Shown: positions 33,456-45,367 of the stretch, in pieces
Position numbering within the stretch: position 1 is the first letter of the stretch
Layout of the letters: the number at the start of each line of letters is the position of its first letter
Source of the DNA: Lathyrus oleraceus
Lineage: Eukaryota; Streptophyta; Magnoliopsida; Fabales; Fabaceae
Length of the DNA stretch: 64,000 nucleotides
Direction of reading: 5' to 3'
Assembly (NCBI RefSeq): GCF_024323335.1
Contig: NC_066582.1
Coordinates: 181,856,782-181,920,781, forward strand
Notes under the pieces: model-generated
What the model saw: only the letters and a program-made list of their open reading frames with translations
The model's database searches: none
Told to the model about the DNA's origin: nothing
Translations under genes and position numbers: made by a program

Positions 33456-35081
33456 ACTTGAACCAAACAAAACTCCATCAAAACTTAAGTCTAAATAACA
33501 ATGTATATATATACATGAGAGAGAATAAAAAATAAAAATAAAAGAAGTATATGAACTAAGGATAATAATGGGAGAGATGAATACCGACAAGAGACGTTGG
33601 CAGATCGGAGCCGTTGCGGTTCAGTGGTGGAGAGTTGGTCGCATAGTTTTACAGTTTCATTATTATTCCTCAGATGCGTGTGTGTTAGTCACGGTGGTGG
33701 TTAAGTGATGGAGTCATGGTGGAGGTTAAGTGATGGAGTACCACGGTTGTGGTGTTTGTTTTGAAGTGGTGGAGTGAAGTTAATGGTGAGTGTGCTTATG
33801 AGTGGTGAAGGAGGGATGCGAGATGAAGGTTTTGTTGATGGTGATGAGCTTGTGAGGTGATAATGAATGAAGGAAAAGAGATTGAGAGCGTAAACTGAAG
33901 TGAAGCCTGTGTGTTCTATTTTTTTATCTCTTTAGCATCAAGAAAGTCTTTGCTTTTTATAAAGAGTTTACTGTGTGAAAATCCCAATAACTCACATGAT
34001 GGTGTTTCTAAAAGGCATTGTTTGGATCTTTCAAGGAAGGCAAAAAAAACGTTTTTTATTTCCATGGATTAAAGTTGGCCGCGTTGCTTTCTTTTTGTGG
34101 TTGAGAATTCTCCCTATTAGATGCCAATAATGCCAATAATGTATATACATACATATAAAGTAACTGATAATAAATTTAAATTTTAAAGATTAGTGATAAA
34201 CTATTCTAAACTAAATAGAATTAATTTAAAACATGAAAATAAATTAAAATTAAACAATGATCAATGATTGATATATATCAATTTAAACAAAGTTAAACTA
34301 TCAAAAATAAAAAACATGAACAATTTTAATTAATTAAGATGAACACATTGAAAAACAGAAAAAATAAATAAATAAATAATCAGATAAAAATGAATAAAAA
34401 TAGGGAGAGAAGGTACCCGAAAAAATAAATTGAATGCACCAAAATGATCAATAAACTTCTCGAAAACATACAGGTTTCAATACAATTTTGAAATAAAAAT
34501 CGATCAATAAAAAGGCTCAGGCGGATAAAAATGTGACAGAAAATATAGTCGAAAAATTAAAACGAGCACACCGGGTTGAACTACGTGAACCATAGATCAA
34601 TAAATTTGATGTCTGAAAGCTCAATTTTGAAATTTTTCGCCTGCTAATTCGACGTACAGTTGAAAAACGATTCGACCGATCTGACGTCTTGTAAATGCAC
34701 CGAAACATTGACTGAATAAACGTAAATAGACAATCAGAAGCAAATGAATCGCTCTTGGACCATTTGCTGCTGATTCTCAAACACAAACAAAACCTATAAA
34801 GATTTAGACAATGACAACACTCTTGATTATCATCTTCTGAACCTCTGAAACAAGATGCAACATAATGAATGATGCATGGAGATTTGAGAAATCAAGCTTT
34901 TTGATTTCTTAATCAACAGATGACCGAATGAGTTTTATCAAGACAAGATAAAATGCCAGAATTCATGACTTTTCATCTAAACTCTGATAAATGCTTTTAA
35001 CTTATGAAATGCATGACAAAAAGGATCAATTTTACTATAAGGATGCAAGTGGAAACTCGGGGTAAAGTTTAGGGTATGACA

Positions 35082-35230
35082 ATAGCAGCTAAGTGTTGTT
35101 CATTTCCATGAATGAACCCTTCGCTACGGAAGCTAAGTTGCATATCCTCAGACCTTGCAGTTGATGAACCTCGCTGATAACCCAGACCGATTCTGCCTTT
35201 GTTGTTAGAGACCTCCACTATGCGTCCCCA
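35082..35230 (-). pseudogene. Gag-pro segment downstream of protease
   Basis: Continues the protease frame after a TAG at 35231: WGRIVEVSNNKGRIGLGYQR, then SFRSEGFIHGNEQHLAA up to the target duplication ATAGC (35082-35086). Part of the normal polyprotein between protease and the acidic tail. Confidence 0.8.
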
Positions 35231-36440
35231 CTAATCAACATTGCCTTCTCCAACAATCTTCTTTGCATTTTTCAATGGGGACATAGGTGCCCCAACTCTC
35301 TTTTCAGCAGCAATAGATAAGCCTTGGAACGAATTTCCAACCTCATCCCCAGCTTCAACATAAGAGAAAGGTGACAGGTGGCTAACCAACAACGCCTTTT
35401 CCTCGCCAACAATAACAAGCTTTCCATTCTTCACAAATTTGAGCTTCTGATGCAAAGTGGAGGTAACATCACCCGCCTCATGGATCCATGGCCTTCCCAA
35501 TAGACAACTGCAGGCCGGGTGGATATCCATTACTTGAAAAGTAATTTGAAAATCACTTGGGCCTATCTTCATTGGAAGGTCCACTTCACCAATAACTGTT
35601 TTGCGGGAACTGTCAAAAGCTTTGACGATTACACCGCTATACCTCTTGGGCGCTCCTTGATATGATAGCTTTGACAGAGTTGACTTCGGCAGCACATTCA
35701 ACAAAGACCCAGTGTCAACAAGCACATTTGACAAAGCATCATCTTTGCAATTCATAGAGATATGCAAAGCCAAGTTATGATTCTTACCCTCCTCAGGGAG
35801 TTCTTCATCACAGAAACTGAGATTGTTGCAGGAAGTGATGTTAGATACAATATGATCAAACTGATCCACCGTAACATCATGTTCCGCAAAAACTTGCTCT
35901 AGAACTCTTTGTAGTGCTTCTCTATGCGCTTCGGAATTCATTAGCAGAGACAACACTGAAATCTTTGAGGGGGTTTGGAGCAACTGCTCCACCACATTAA
36001 ACTCACTCTTCTTGATCAGATGAAGTACCTCATCATCATCATTAGCCTTCAAATTGTTAGATTCACCAGACTTACACTTTGAAGCACTTAACGGATCTAC
36101 AACAGGCACTTCCACCTTCTTACTGACAGCTGATTCTTCTTTGCCTTTTGGGAACACCGGCCCAAACACACGATTACTGCGGGTCACCTTAGTAACATCA
36201 GCAATGCTCACTACAGAGCTAGTCGTAGGCAACGGGACCTCTTGGCCATCTTTCATCATTGTAGCATTATACTAATATGGAACAACTTTATCGGATGAAT
36301 ACGGGACTGGACCCGCTAACCGTATGACCAATGGCGATACCGATCTGTTGCTGACGCTATTACTATTACTGTTGTCTTATTGAATTACCACTCTCTCGGG
36401 ATTCTTGAAAACGGGAACTATGACATTCACATCGTCATCT
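35231..36440 (-). CDS. Ogre aspartic protease region of gag-pro
   Basis: A 342-residue open frame from 36259, extended upstream in the same frame by VFKNPERVVIQ and SVSNRSVSPLVIRLAGPVPY, which carry one or two stops. Residues 178-195 read NVLVDTGSLLNVLPKSTL, with DTGS as the catalytic triad of a retroviral-type aspartic protease. Later, IHPACSCLLGRPWIHEAGDV has the LLGRPW flap/core motif. The enzyme would cut the polyprotein. Gag proper is in a different frame, so a frameshift lies near 36435. Confidence 0.92.
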
Positions 36441-37469
36441 ACATGACGGGATTGAATAATGGATCATGCCTTCATCCATCAACCATTGGATGTCCCTTTT
36501 CACAATCTTACAACCTCTTGGGTTAACACTGCAGACAGCACAACCATCATGGTCATGCTCACAATCACTCACCATACAAATGTCCTTATGCATCTGCACC
36601 AAGGACTTCCGGATAAAACGAACATCAAACACTTTAAACTCCCCAAGAGAACCGTCCACCATATTAATTGAAGAATTCCCATGAGCGGCCAATGGATTTG
36701 CTTTCACGTTCGGCGCACTGTCCTCAAAGGATACCATTCCACTCTTTATCAGCTTCTGAACCTCATACTTGAGCGGATAGAAATTCTCTATGTCATGTTC
36801 GGGTGCTCCTTGGTGAAAAGCACGACGGAGTTCAGGCTTGTACCACCATGGAAATGGTTCTGGATTTTATGGCGCGTTTCTTGGTTAGAGTAGGTTCTTG
36901 ATAACCAAAGATGGGTAAAGCTCTGCATAAGTCATAGGAATTGGGTCAAAAGAGACCTTCTTCCTCACGAAATTTTGTTGATGGTGATTGTTGGTATTGT
37001 TGTTGTTGTTGTAAGTGTTTGTTCGTTGTTATGGTTGTTGTTGTTGACGTTGTTGTTGTTGAATAGGTACTGATTGATTATTCGAAAAGACTAGAATAAC
37101 TGAGGATACTTGATGATGGTGTTGACGGGATGGTTGATTTCTTCTGACCTAAGGCCTCATCTGCCTCGCACTATAAATTGCATTAGCTTCACTCTCTTTC
37201 TTCTTCCTAAAGCTACTGCCATATCTCTTACTCGATGATGATTCCTCCTTTGACAATCATCCTTCTCGGACACCTTCCTCAAGCCTCATCCCCATATTTA
37301 CCATTTTGGTAAAGTCACCGAGGGCACTTGCAATCATACGTTCATAATAAAATAAACTCGGGGTCTTCAGAAAGATCTTTGTCATCTCCTTTTCTTCCAA
37401 AGGAGGAGTGATCTGAGCAGCAAATTCTCTCCATCTCTGCGCGTATTCTTTGAATGCCTCTTTATCTTT
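36435..37469 (-). pseudogene. Ogre gag, C-terminal half with stops
   Basis: After a stop at 37470 the gag text goes on: EAFKEYAQRWREFAAQI, EKEMTKIFLKTP, FYYERMIASALGDFTKMVNM, then a Gln/Asn-rich stretch and ELYPSLV. A later open part (36435-36737) reads MVSFEDSAPNVKANPLAAHG and GCAVCSVNPRGCKIVKRDIQ WLMDEG. A putative Cys/His motif lies in EHDHDGCAVC. Several stops break the frame. Gag forms the particle and binds RNA. Confidence 0.85.
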
Positions 37470-38252
37470 CTAAGACATAGACCTCAACTGGTCTCTATCA
37501 GGCACCATATCCACATTATACTTATATTGTTTAACAAAAGCCTCTCCCAAGTCATTGAAAGTGCGAATGCTTGCACTGTTCAACCCCATATACCAACGGA
37601 GCGCAGCACCGGTCAAACTATCTTGGAAGTAGTGGATTAACAGCTGATCATTGTCAGTTTGGGTAGACATCTTGCAGGCATACATCACTAAACGACTGAG
37701 TGGACATGTGTTCCCTCTGTATTTTTCAAAGTCAGGCACTTTGAATTTCACAGGAATCTTCACATTCGGCACCAGACATAACTCAACAACACTTTTCCCA
37801 AACAAGTCCTTACCTCTCAACGTCTTCAATTCCTTGCGCAACTCAAGAAACTGATCCTTCATTTCATCCATTTTCTCATAGACATCCGGACCCTCAGACG
37901 GCTCAGAAAGATAAATGGTGTCCTTCACGCGAGGTAAGGTGTGCACAACGGGAGGTGGCACGGACATGACCGGGCTAGATGTCGGCATAAAAGCAAATGT
38001 AGGCGCAAAGCCCTCAGGCATGAAGTTTGGCGGCATTCCCCAAGGGAATCCGGTAGGAATAGCGGGCGTAAAGTGAGCGGTAGCAGTAGGCATGGTAGAG
38101 GTAGCCACCTCCGAAATAACAGTCCTTTGGGGAGGAGGAGTTACGGGTGTTGGAGAAGATTGACTCTGAGCAGCCAACATTGACTCGATCAGGGAAGTCA
38201 ATCGAGCGATCTCGTCTTTCAGCTCTTTGTTCTCTTGCTCAAGATGTTCCAT
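37470..38252 (-). CDS. Ogre gag, N-terminal half
   Basis: I place the start at ATG 38252 (MEHLEQENKELKDEIARLTS), a short coiled coil. A Pro-rich linker and the retrotransposon gag capsid domain follow (VPDFEKYRGNTCPLSRLVMY, LLIHYFQDSLTGAALRWYMG, LGEAFVKQYKYNVDMVPDRD). An upstream in-frame ATG would add translated TA microsatellite and is rejected. A stop after QLRSMS (family continues) splits it from 36435-37469. Confidence 0.9.
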   Translation of the reverse strand: MEHLEQENKELKDEIARLTSLIESMLAAQSQSSPTPVTPPPQRTVISEVATSTMPTATAHFTPAIPTGFPWGMPPNFMPEGFAPTFAFMPTSSPVMSVPPPVVHTLPRVKDTIYLSEPSEGPDVYEKMDEMKDQFLELRKELKTLRGKDLFGKSVVELCLVPNVKIPVKFKVPDFEKYRGNTCPLSRLVMYACKMSTQTDNDQLLIHYFQDSLTGAALRWYMGLNSASIRTFNDLGEAFVKQYKYNVDMVPDRDQLRSMS

Positions 38253-38420
38253 GATTCTCAGATGATTGGCGTGAGTGTTGTACCGATGAGTCAACTTGGC
38301 TGAAGCACAGAAGAAACACCAATGAGACATCTGGCGAAAGAGAAACCTGCTTATGCAAATGATGCATGAAATGCAATGCTTGTTTATTTTTTTTATTTTC
38401 AAGGAAATTACTATATCATT

Positions 38421-38423
<3 letters not shown>

Positions 38424-38503
<80 letters not shown>
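38424..38503. repeat. (TA)n microsatellite, about 40 units
   Basis: Pure TA repeat between ORF1 and gag, about 170 bp 5' of the gag start on the minus strand. Confidence 0.97.
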
Positions 38504-38506
<3 letters not shown>

Positions 38507-38744
38507 ACACCCATTGCAACAATTTGATATGACCACAAGAATCTCTTTTTATTTATATAATTGGAAGGATTACACGGAGTACAATTTCAGAAACCAAACA
38601 AAAGTACAAGAGAAAAGGAGACTAGTCATCCTAAGGATCCCTAACAACCATGTCAGAAGATATGGCTGCAGGCGCGTACTTCCTCTGAATGCGTCGAATC
38701 TCGGTCTCAAAGGAAGCCTTCATTTGAGTCTTCTCGAGGACAAG

Positions 38745-40084
38745 CTAATCAACAATCTTCTTCCAAGCAACGGAAGGTTGAGGCATGCTAGAGGAAGATG
38801 AAACCTCCGGCTCTCTCTGTCTCTTTGTCACTCGGTATTCAAATAGTTCAATAAGTGAATATTTGTCCTTAGACTCCAATTGCAACTCTTCATGCTTCTT
38901 GCTCAAAGCACGGAAATGCTCTTCCCACATATCCTTCTCTTGCTTCATCTTGGTGAGTGGGTCTTCCAACTTCTCTACATCTTGGTTAGGGAGAGTTAAT
39001 GGCTCAAACACAACCATAGACATAGGTCTTTCACAAGGATAAGGCATCTTCAAATCCAAAGCTCTCTTCTTCACCCAAAGCGTGTAAGCTTCCAAAGCTA
39101 CACAATTGCATGGACCAAACTCGGATCTTCCTTTCCTATGCACATTATGCCAAGCATGCACAATCTTCTGCTTCAAATGTTGGGGATCTTTACCCTCTTG
39201 ATAGAAAATACCTTCTAACAAAGTGTTATTAGGTTTGTCTCTCAAGGGGAACCCAAGATGACGACGAGCGAAAGCAGGGTTGTAGTTAATTCCTCCTTGT
39301 ATACTAATGAGAGGCACATTAGAGAATTCACCATAATTATCAATAATATCCAAACTGCTGAAAGAAGGATCATACCAAACTATATCATCATTAGTGAGAG
39401 ACATAAGTCTCTGAGACCACCGTAGACATTGTTTGTTCTCCACAAAAGCAGGTGTTTGAGGCAAGTGCGAAATAAACCACTTGTACAGAAGAGGAATGCA
39501 ACAGACAATAGTTCCACCACCCTTAGAATTCCTTAGATGCAAAGAGAAGTATATATCACCCAACAAAGTAGGCACATGATTCCCAATCAAGAAAAGCCTA
39601 ATGGCGTTAACATCAACAAAACCGTCAATGCTAGGGAACAAAGCTAGTCCATCAATGAGCAACACAAAGATAGCTTCAAAAACGTCCACACTATCGGCTT
39701 GAGCAAAGGCAGTAGCTTCCTTGATGAGGAAATCAGATGGCAACCCAAATAATCCTCCTTTCTTTACCCAATGAGCCTCTATCTCAGACTTCTTTAAGTG
39801 AAGAGCTTCAGCAATAAGATTAGATCGGGGAATCTCCTCCAATCCACTAAAAGGTACTCTACTAGAAACAGGTATTCCCAAGAGATGAGAATACTCCTCC
39901 AATGTAGGCAAAAGCTGATAATCTGGGAAATTGAAGCAACGGTAGAGAGGATCATGGACAATAGCTTTTCGTGACGTTGTTTGAAATCTAGGGGATCTAA
40001 TATAAAAGATGCTAGCTTCCTTAACTCTTTCAAGTCGGGACATATGAAACTGTACTTCTTAGTGTTCCTTTTTCCATAATCCAT
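38745..40084 (-). pseudogene. Ogre ORF1, DUF7745-like protein, one frameshift
   Basis: Ogre elements carry an extra ORF of unknown function before gag. The start is likely ATG 40084 (MDYGKRNTKKYSFICPDLKE LRKLASFILDP). A frame change near 39960 leads to HDPLYRCFNFPDYQLLPTLE EYSHLLGIPV, which runs open to 38745. Key blocks are DSVDVFEAIFVLLIDGLALF, GGTIVCCIPLLYKWFISHLP and a C-terminal coiled coil (about residues 350-410). I recognise it as the family annotated DUF7745 in legumes, distantly PMD-like. The ATG at 40043 in the second frame gives a 432-residue ORF but lacks the conserved N-terminus. Confidence 0.85.
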
Positions 40085-40929
40085 GGTCTAAAAATATTTG
40101 CCAATAATACCTCAGTTCCTTGAAATTTTCATGTGACAAATGTTATGATGCGCATGAATGCATGAATGCAACAATCACAAATAAGGGATCACACACAAGG
40201 CAAACAAACAAAGGTCAAGGAATGAATCAAGTCATTGTCAAGATCAATCATCCATTTTGGTGGATTATTGTTTACACCTTATCAACACCCAAGTTCCATT
40301 GATATTGACAAGACTTGATTGGATCAACCAAGAATGAAGGGTTTGTTGTAAGTCACGAGCATGGAGTCTGGGTAAGAACCGCCCCAAAGGAGTGAACTAA
40401 GGATAAACACCTGTAGATCATGTTCTAAAAAGTTCCCAAAGTTTTAATTCCATCTATCGGATATTACAGGTTAAGATGACTGACTCATCGACCCATAATA
40501 TTCTCAAGAGAAACTCGTCTGAGTGTAGTATCGCGTAAAAACTTTACCAAGTCTGCACTTGAACAGTTTCCGCACTACGTCCTAAATAGGCCAAGAGGGA
40601 TAAATGTTCTACGGTCCTCAACTTCTCAAACCCAAATTAGATATAGTAATGCCTAACCATAAATACTTGTGTGACATTTTCCAAATCCAAAAGAGTCTCC
40701 ACTGAGCAGATGGATCTCAAGCCAACTTATTAAGGACTACTCCTCACAAGTCTAACATAACTATACCATCCTCATATCTTAATTGCACTCAAGTTCAGGT
40801 TAGAACTTATCTCACCACTCAGAGATCACCAAGCACATCAAGCAGATTATATCATACAAACAACTATACATACATCAAATATACAATTATATACACACAA
40901 AAAAGTAGGCTAAATCCACTGGAGATTAC
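40085..40929 (-). other. Ogre 5' leader
   Basis: 845 bp between primer site and ORF1. No coding sequence is seen. The related leader at 52220-52703 shares blocks such as CTTAGGATGTAGTGCGAAAG-like text and the order around CTCAAGAGAGACTC. Confidence 0.7.
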
Positions 40930-40947
40930 TCCCCATCAGAGTCGCCA
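40930..40947 (-). other. Primer binding site, tRNA-Arg type
   Basis: Minus strand TGGCGACTCTGATGGGGA nine bases after the LTR end. It complements a tRNA 3' end of the form CAGAGTCGCCA, matching the tRNA-Arg primer reported for Ogre. Confidence 0.9.
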
Positions 40948-40956
40948 CTTAATTTT

Positions 40957-43900
40957 TGTAGCGGTAAATTCATGATTACCAAGCTATGGATAAGCAAGAC
41001 ATCAATAAAACCAGAGTCACCACCGTGCTTTTATTGTTTCCAAGGGAAAAGAGAAAAGTACGAACAAAACCCAAAAGTAAGAAGTTTTCAAATCAAAACT
41101 AATAAAAATGTCAGAGATTACAGGTAAGGGGGTTGGTTACACAGAGGGAAGGTGTTAGCACCCAAAGTATCTTAGGTACTCCTAGGGAGCCCTTTTTTGT
41201 GTGCATATGTATTTTGTACAAAGTGATGTGTACAAACAAATAGAATGGGGGGATGAGAAAAGAATTCATTAATTATATTTTTGTGTTTGACAAGACCTTC
41301 AGACTTGTGCCTAGGTACCAACATAAAAATGAGGGATCAAAACCTCATAGTTTGTGGTATAAATTTCAAAGTGAATGCATTGCTTTTAACAAAATTTAAG
41401 TTTGAAAGGCACAAAGGCCTAAAGATGGTTTGAATGAGTTAGTTTTTCTTTGGCTTTTTGAAAGTTTAAGTCAAGTATAATTAAGTTTATTTATAACTTT
41501 GATTGAGAAAAGAAGTTTGAAAATGCAATGGCATAAGGCCAAAGTTTCTAGTTTGCAAAGTGGTCAAAGTTTAGAACAAAACTAGTACAAGCAAAGAAGA
41601 TTTTTTAAAAGAGAGGGGGAGATTTTGAAATTAAAGAAGCGGGGAGTAGATGAAGAGACTAATTCTAAGCACAAAATTAAAAGTTAAGAGTTGAAAAGAT
41701 CTGACCAATGGGTAGTAATCCAATAGACAAGAATGTCATACACAAACCCAAATTCCCTCAGACTTTTAAAATCAAGCAACACACAATGTACAATATATTA
41801 TCTTGAAGATCAAGGCATCAAATAAAGATAGACACATTCAAGCTTAGCCATTTCATGATCTTCTTCAAATTAGCCCATGTAGAAGATGAATCCCACAAGT
41901 CACAGGTTCAAAATAACAGTTTCACAATAATCATGTTACAGATGAACTCAAAAGGGGTCTTCAAAGATGTAACAGATGAAGCTTCAAATTGCAAGCACTT
42001 GGTTTCATGAAAGTTGACATTGGCCAAGTCCTTTAGCATAGAGATATTGCCTAAATTCTAAGTCCAATTGTCCAATATTAAGTCAACAGTCCACACAAGA
42101 GTTTTTTAGAGCTTTTGTTTCTTATTATGTACATTAATGGTCAAAGACCACACAAGCAAACAAAATATACACAAACAAGATATATCACACAATATGGTCC
42201 AAATGGACAAAGTGAAAATGACATTAACATAAACAATTAGAATTGTATGAATAATGGCAAATGAACAAATACTTGAAATTAAATTGCATTAAAGTAAATG
42301 GCTTGAAATTAAATGTTAGTTGTTAATGAGTTAGAAGTTAGTATTGCTTTGCTTTTGCTTTTTTATTTCAAGTCGTTCTTTGGAGAACACTCAACCCACT
42401 TATCACAAGCATGGATCCTTGAACCAAGACATCTTCCAAAGGAAGGAAAATAGGCCAAGTTTCCACGCAATACCATGAAAGAGGGGAGACTTACAATCTC
42501 ACTAACTAGAATGCTACGCCTTTTGTGTCAAAAATTTAGCGCTATGTTAAGCAATTGTAATCGGACTTATGTAGAAGTCACAACTATTTGAGGTCGAGCA
42601 ATAGAATTTTGGTGTTAATGCATGTTAGAGACATAGTATAATGGATATGCTCATGAAACATACTACACACAAAAAGAATATGCAAAAGAGGTGGCCTAAT
42701 CTCATACATACTTTATGTTAATTTTACAATCAATTAGCCTTAGGATTTAGAGATATCATAGGCCAAATGAAATGGATGCATAAAGAAGGGGAATTAGATG
42801 AAGGGGGGGGGGGGGTAATTGATCAAAACTCAAATTGGTCAAAGGAGGACTTTTACCAAGTTAATATCTTTCATTCATTTTGGGAGATGGAATGTACATT
42901 CCACCAATCCTCTAAATCCAATGATATTAACTTAACAAAATCAAATCAACCTTGACCAAGGCCCAATCAACACAAGTCAAACTTACACAAACCATCACAA
43001 GAGGTCAACACAATTATTTGGCATTTATTCAATTTAAAAATAATAAAAATAATGCATTAAATTAAATATGGTTTGTCAAATTCCTAAAACCTCATCAAAA
43101 CACCAAAGAAATGGCCATGAGATTTATCATAGGTCAAACAAGGTCAAAGGACCTTGGAGAAAAAATTTCAGAATTTTTAAAGACTTAAAAGTATTTTTAA
43201 ACAATTAAAAATAATCATAAAATTTCAAATGGATCCTGTGGTTTGGAGGCATGCCAACGCATCGCCGGAGCCAGAGCTCCGATCTTCTTCTCCAGTGGAC
43301 CTCGTCGGACTGGTCCACCCTCAACCATCACCAAAATAAAAAAGGAGGACATGATCTGAAAGAAAAAATGGTGCAAAGCACGAATCTGACCTTAATTTCA
43401 ACTAACTCCAAATATATAGAAAGATATAAGGAGTTGAATTTTGAGGTGTGTCAACTGAGTTACTTCGATTTGACCTCTAAGCAACTCAATCTTCTTGCCT
43501 ACATTGGTAGGACTTCAGACAATCAAAGATTGAAGAGAATTGATGAGAATTGAGTGAGAATCGAAGAGATAAAGTTTTCAAAAATTTACCTTCAATGTTG
43601 TGCAGAAATGGATCTTGCTTGCTTCAAACTTGATCTGGTCACACTTGAGAAGCTTGCAGAAGAGGTTTAGCAATGGTACAAAGCTTTGAATCCTGGAGTT
43701 TTTTGAAAATCCAAATAGTGAGATTCAAACTCAATTTTCAAGTTGAAAATTCTCAGGTTTTTCTTTGAAATATGAGGGTTTGAATTGGGAGGGAAAAGCT
43801 GGCGCGTAAGGTCTGTTTGAATTAAGCTCCAAGGGCCTATATTTATAGAAATTGTGACCGATATTTGCACACTTGAAAAATTACTAAATTTGGATATTTC

Positions 43901-45362
43901 ATGCACAAGCTTGCATGGGCGTGTACAAGCCCGTGAAATAATCTGATTTAGTCTACTTGCAACTGTTCTGAGGTTTAAACCAAGCTTGGATGTCAAGGCA
44001 ATGTGAAATGTGGTTTTTGGCATTTGATTTCTTCTAATCATACAGACCTGTTAAATCCATAAGCAGCCCTAGCAAACCTTATCCAAAATGCATGAAATTA
44101 GGTTCTTTGGAAAGCTTAGATCAAGGGGAACAACTTTTATGTTAAACACTTTTTCATTTGGAACTTGGATCATGGTTAATTTTGAGGTGGAAGTTTGGAA
44201 ATTTCAACATGTTGAAATTTTTTCTAAGTGTCAAGTCATATATCTCAATATTCCACCTTACTTAACGTTTTATGTGAGCTTTAAATGAGAAAAGTGTATT
44301 CATCAAAGTTGTACCTCTTTCAAAGACCTTCAAAATGGTCACCAATTTTATGTCACTTGGATTTAGAATGATAGAGTTATACATTTTTGAAGTTAGGAAA
44401 AATCACTTGTTCAATGGTATAGGTCAAAAATGACCTATAATGTATCCTCATATCACATGCTCATAAAAGTTGAATTAGCTCTCACTCCAAACAGAAAGGT
44501 TGAAGTATACATATTTAATTTGATTATGCAAATTGGAAATCTTTCATCTCATAAAAATTGAGCAAGTTATGGCTTTGGGAAGTTGACTTTCAAATTAGGG
44601 TTTAAACAAAATGACCTATAATGTTTCAACATAGAAAATGATTTTCCAAGCAAAACTTGATCTATGTCTCAATATGAAAGTTGTTTGGAATATCATTTAG
44701 AGTAACATTTCTCTTGGAATATTTTCATATGGTGAAAATTGTAGGAGATAGGGTCTAGGAAGACCCAGTTTTGATCAGATGAATTCACCTGGCCAACCAC
44801 GATCAACCAACTTGATAACCTTCAATTCTATTGACTTTTAGGCTCATGGTAGATCATATATGCATAAGATGATGAATTTTGGAGCGTCCCTTGATAAATT
44901 TGATCAATTGGTGAGATATCTTGTTGGAGAAGTTACTCAAGATACCTACCTAGTCAAACTAGGGTTTCCAAGGTAAATCACCTCCAAACTCTTGAAGAAA
45001 ACTTGATCCATATATCATGTAGAGATAATTGGGACTTATATATGATGCTTTGAGACATTGTGGATCAATCCTTGGTTGTGCTCTTAGCCATGAGGGTCTC
45101 AAACCCTAGATATGAACTTGATAGATCAATGAGAACATGCCCTACCTTCAAAATAGTTGGGCAAATACAAAGGCATATTTTTGGTTTTTTGGTTAGTAAA
45201 ATGATAATATACAAGTATGGTACAATCACATGGTGCTTGGTGATCTCTCCCAAAACAAACCCAATGAAAGAGGGGTAAGGAGGATGCCAAGGTATGATCC
45301 CAATGATAATGCTTATGATGAAATTGCATGAGGGATCTTAGGGTCAAAATTAGGGTCTTACA
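40957..45362 (-). repeat. 5' LTR of the complete Ogre, 4406 bp
   Basis: Plus-strand ends TGTAGCGG and TCTTACA. It matches 19588-24293 closely but lacks about 310 bp at 43216. The R-region block lies near 41295-41350, and the primer-core copy AGAGTCACCACC (one change) at 41013-41024. No gene inside. Confidence 0.94.
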
Positions 45363-45367
45363 GCATA
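45363..45367. repeat. Target site duplication of the complete Ogre, right copy
   Basis: GCATA, matching 19583-19587. Confidence 0.9.

Larger units (their letters stand above)
31113..35081 (-). mobile_element. Solo LTR of a different Tat/Ogre-like family, 3969 bp
   Basis: Plus-strand ends TGTCGCGG and GTATGACA, flanked by ATAGC on both sides, with no internal region: the product of recombination between two LTRs. It carries the U5 primer-core copy AGAGTCGCCACC (31168-31179) and the Tat R-region block (about 31468-31525). Internal repeats are three copies of an AGCTCTACAGCA unit (31755-32090), a TAA-rich stretch (32740-32960) and eight TTGCATCATGCAG-type units (33131-33455). No coding gene. 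Confidence 0.94.
19588..45362 (-). mobile_element. Complete Ogre (Tat, Ty3/gypsy) retrotransposon, 25.8 kb
   Basis: Both LTRs, target duplications (GCATA), primer site and polypurine tract are present. In minus-strand order: 5' LTR 40957-45362, primer site, leader, ORF1, gag, protease, candidate intron, RT, RNase H, second RNase H, integrase, hairpin cluster, 3' UTR arrays, polypurine tract, 3' LTR 19588-24293. A solo LTR (31113-35081) of another family interrupts it, so the element alone is about 21.8 kb. Frameshifts and stops in gag and RT make it inactive. It is inserted in the MULE transposase. Confidence 0.95.

Noticed and set aside
38424..38522. Gag start at 38522 giving a poly-Ile-Tyr N-terminus
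   Set aside because: It is translation through the (TA)n microsatellite; MEHLEQENKE at 38252 fits gag better.
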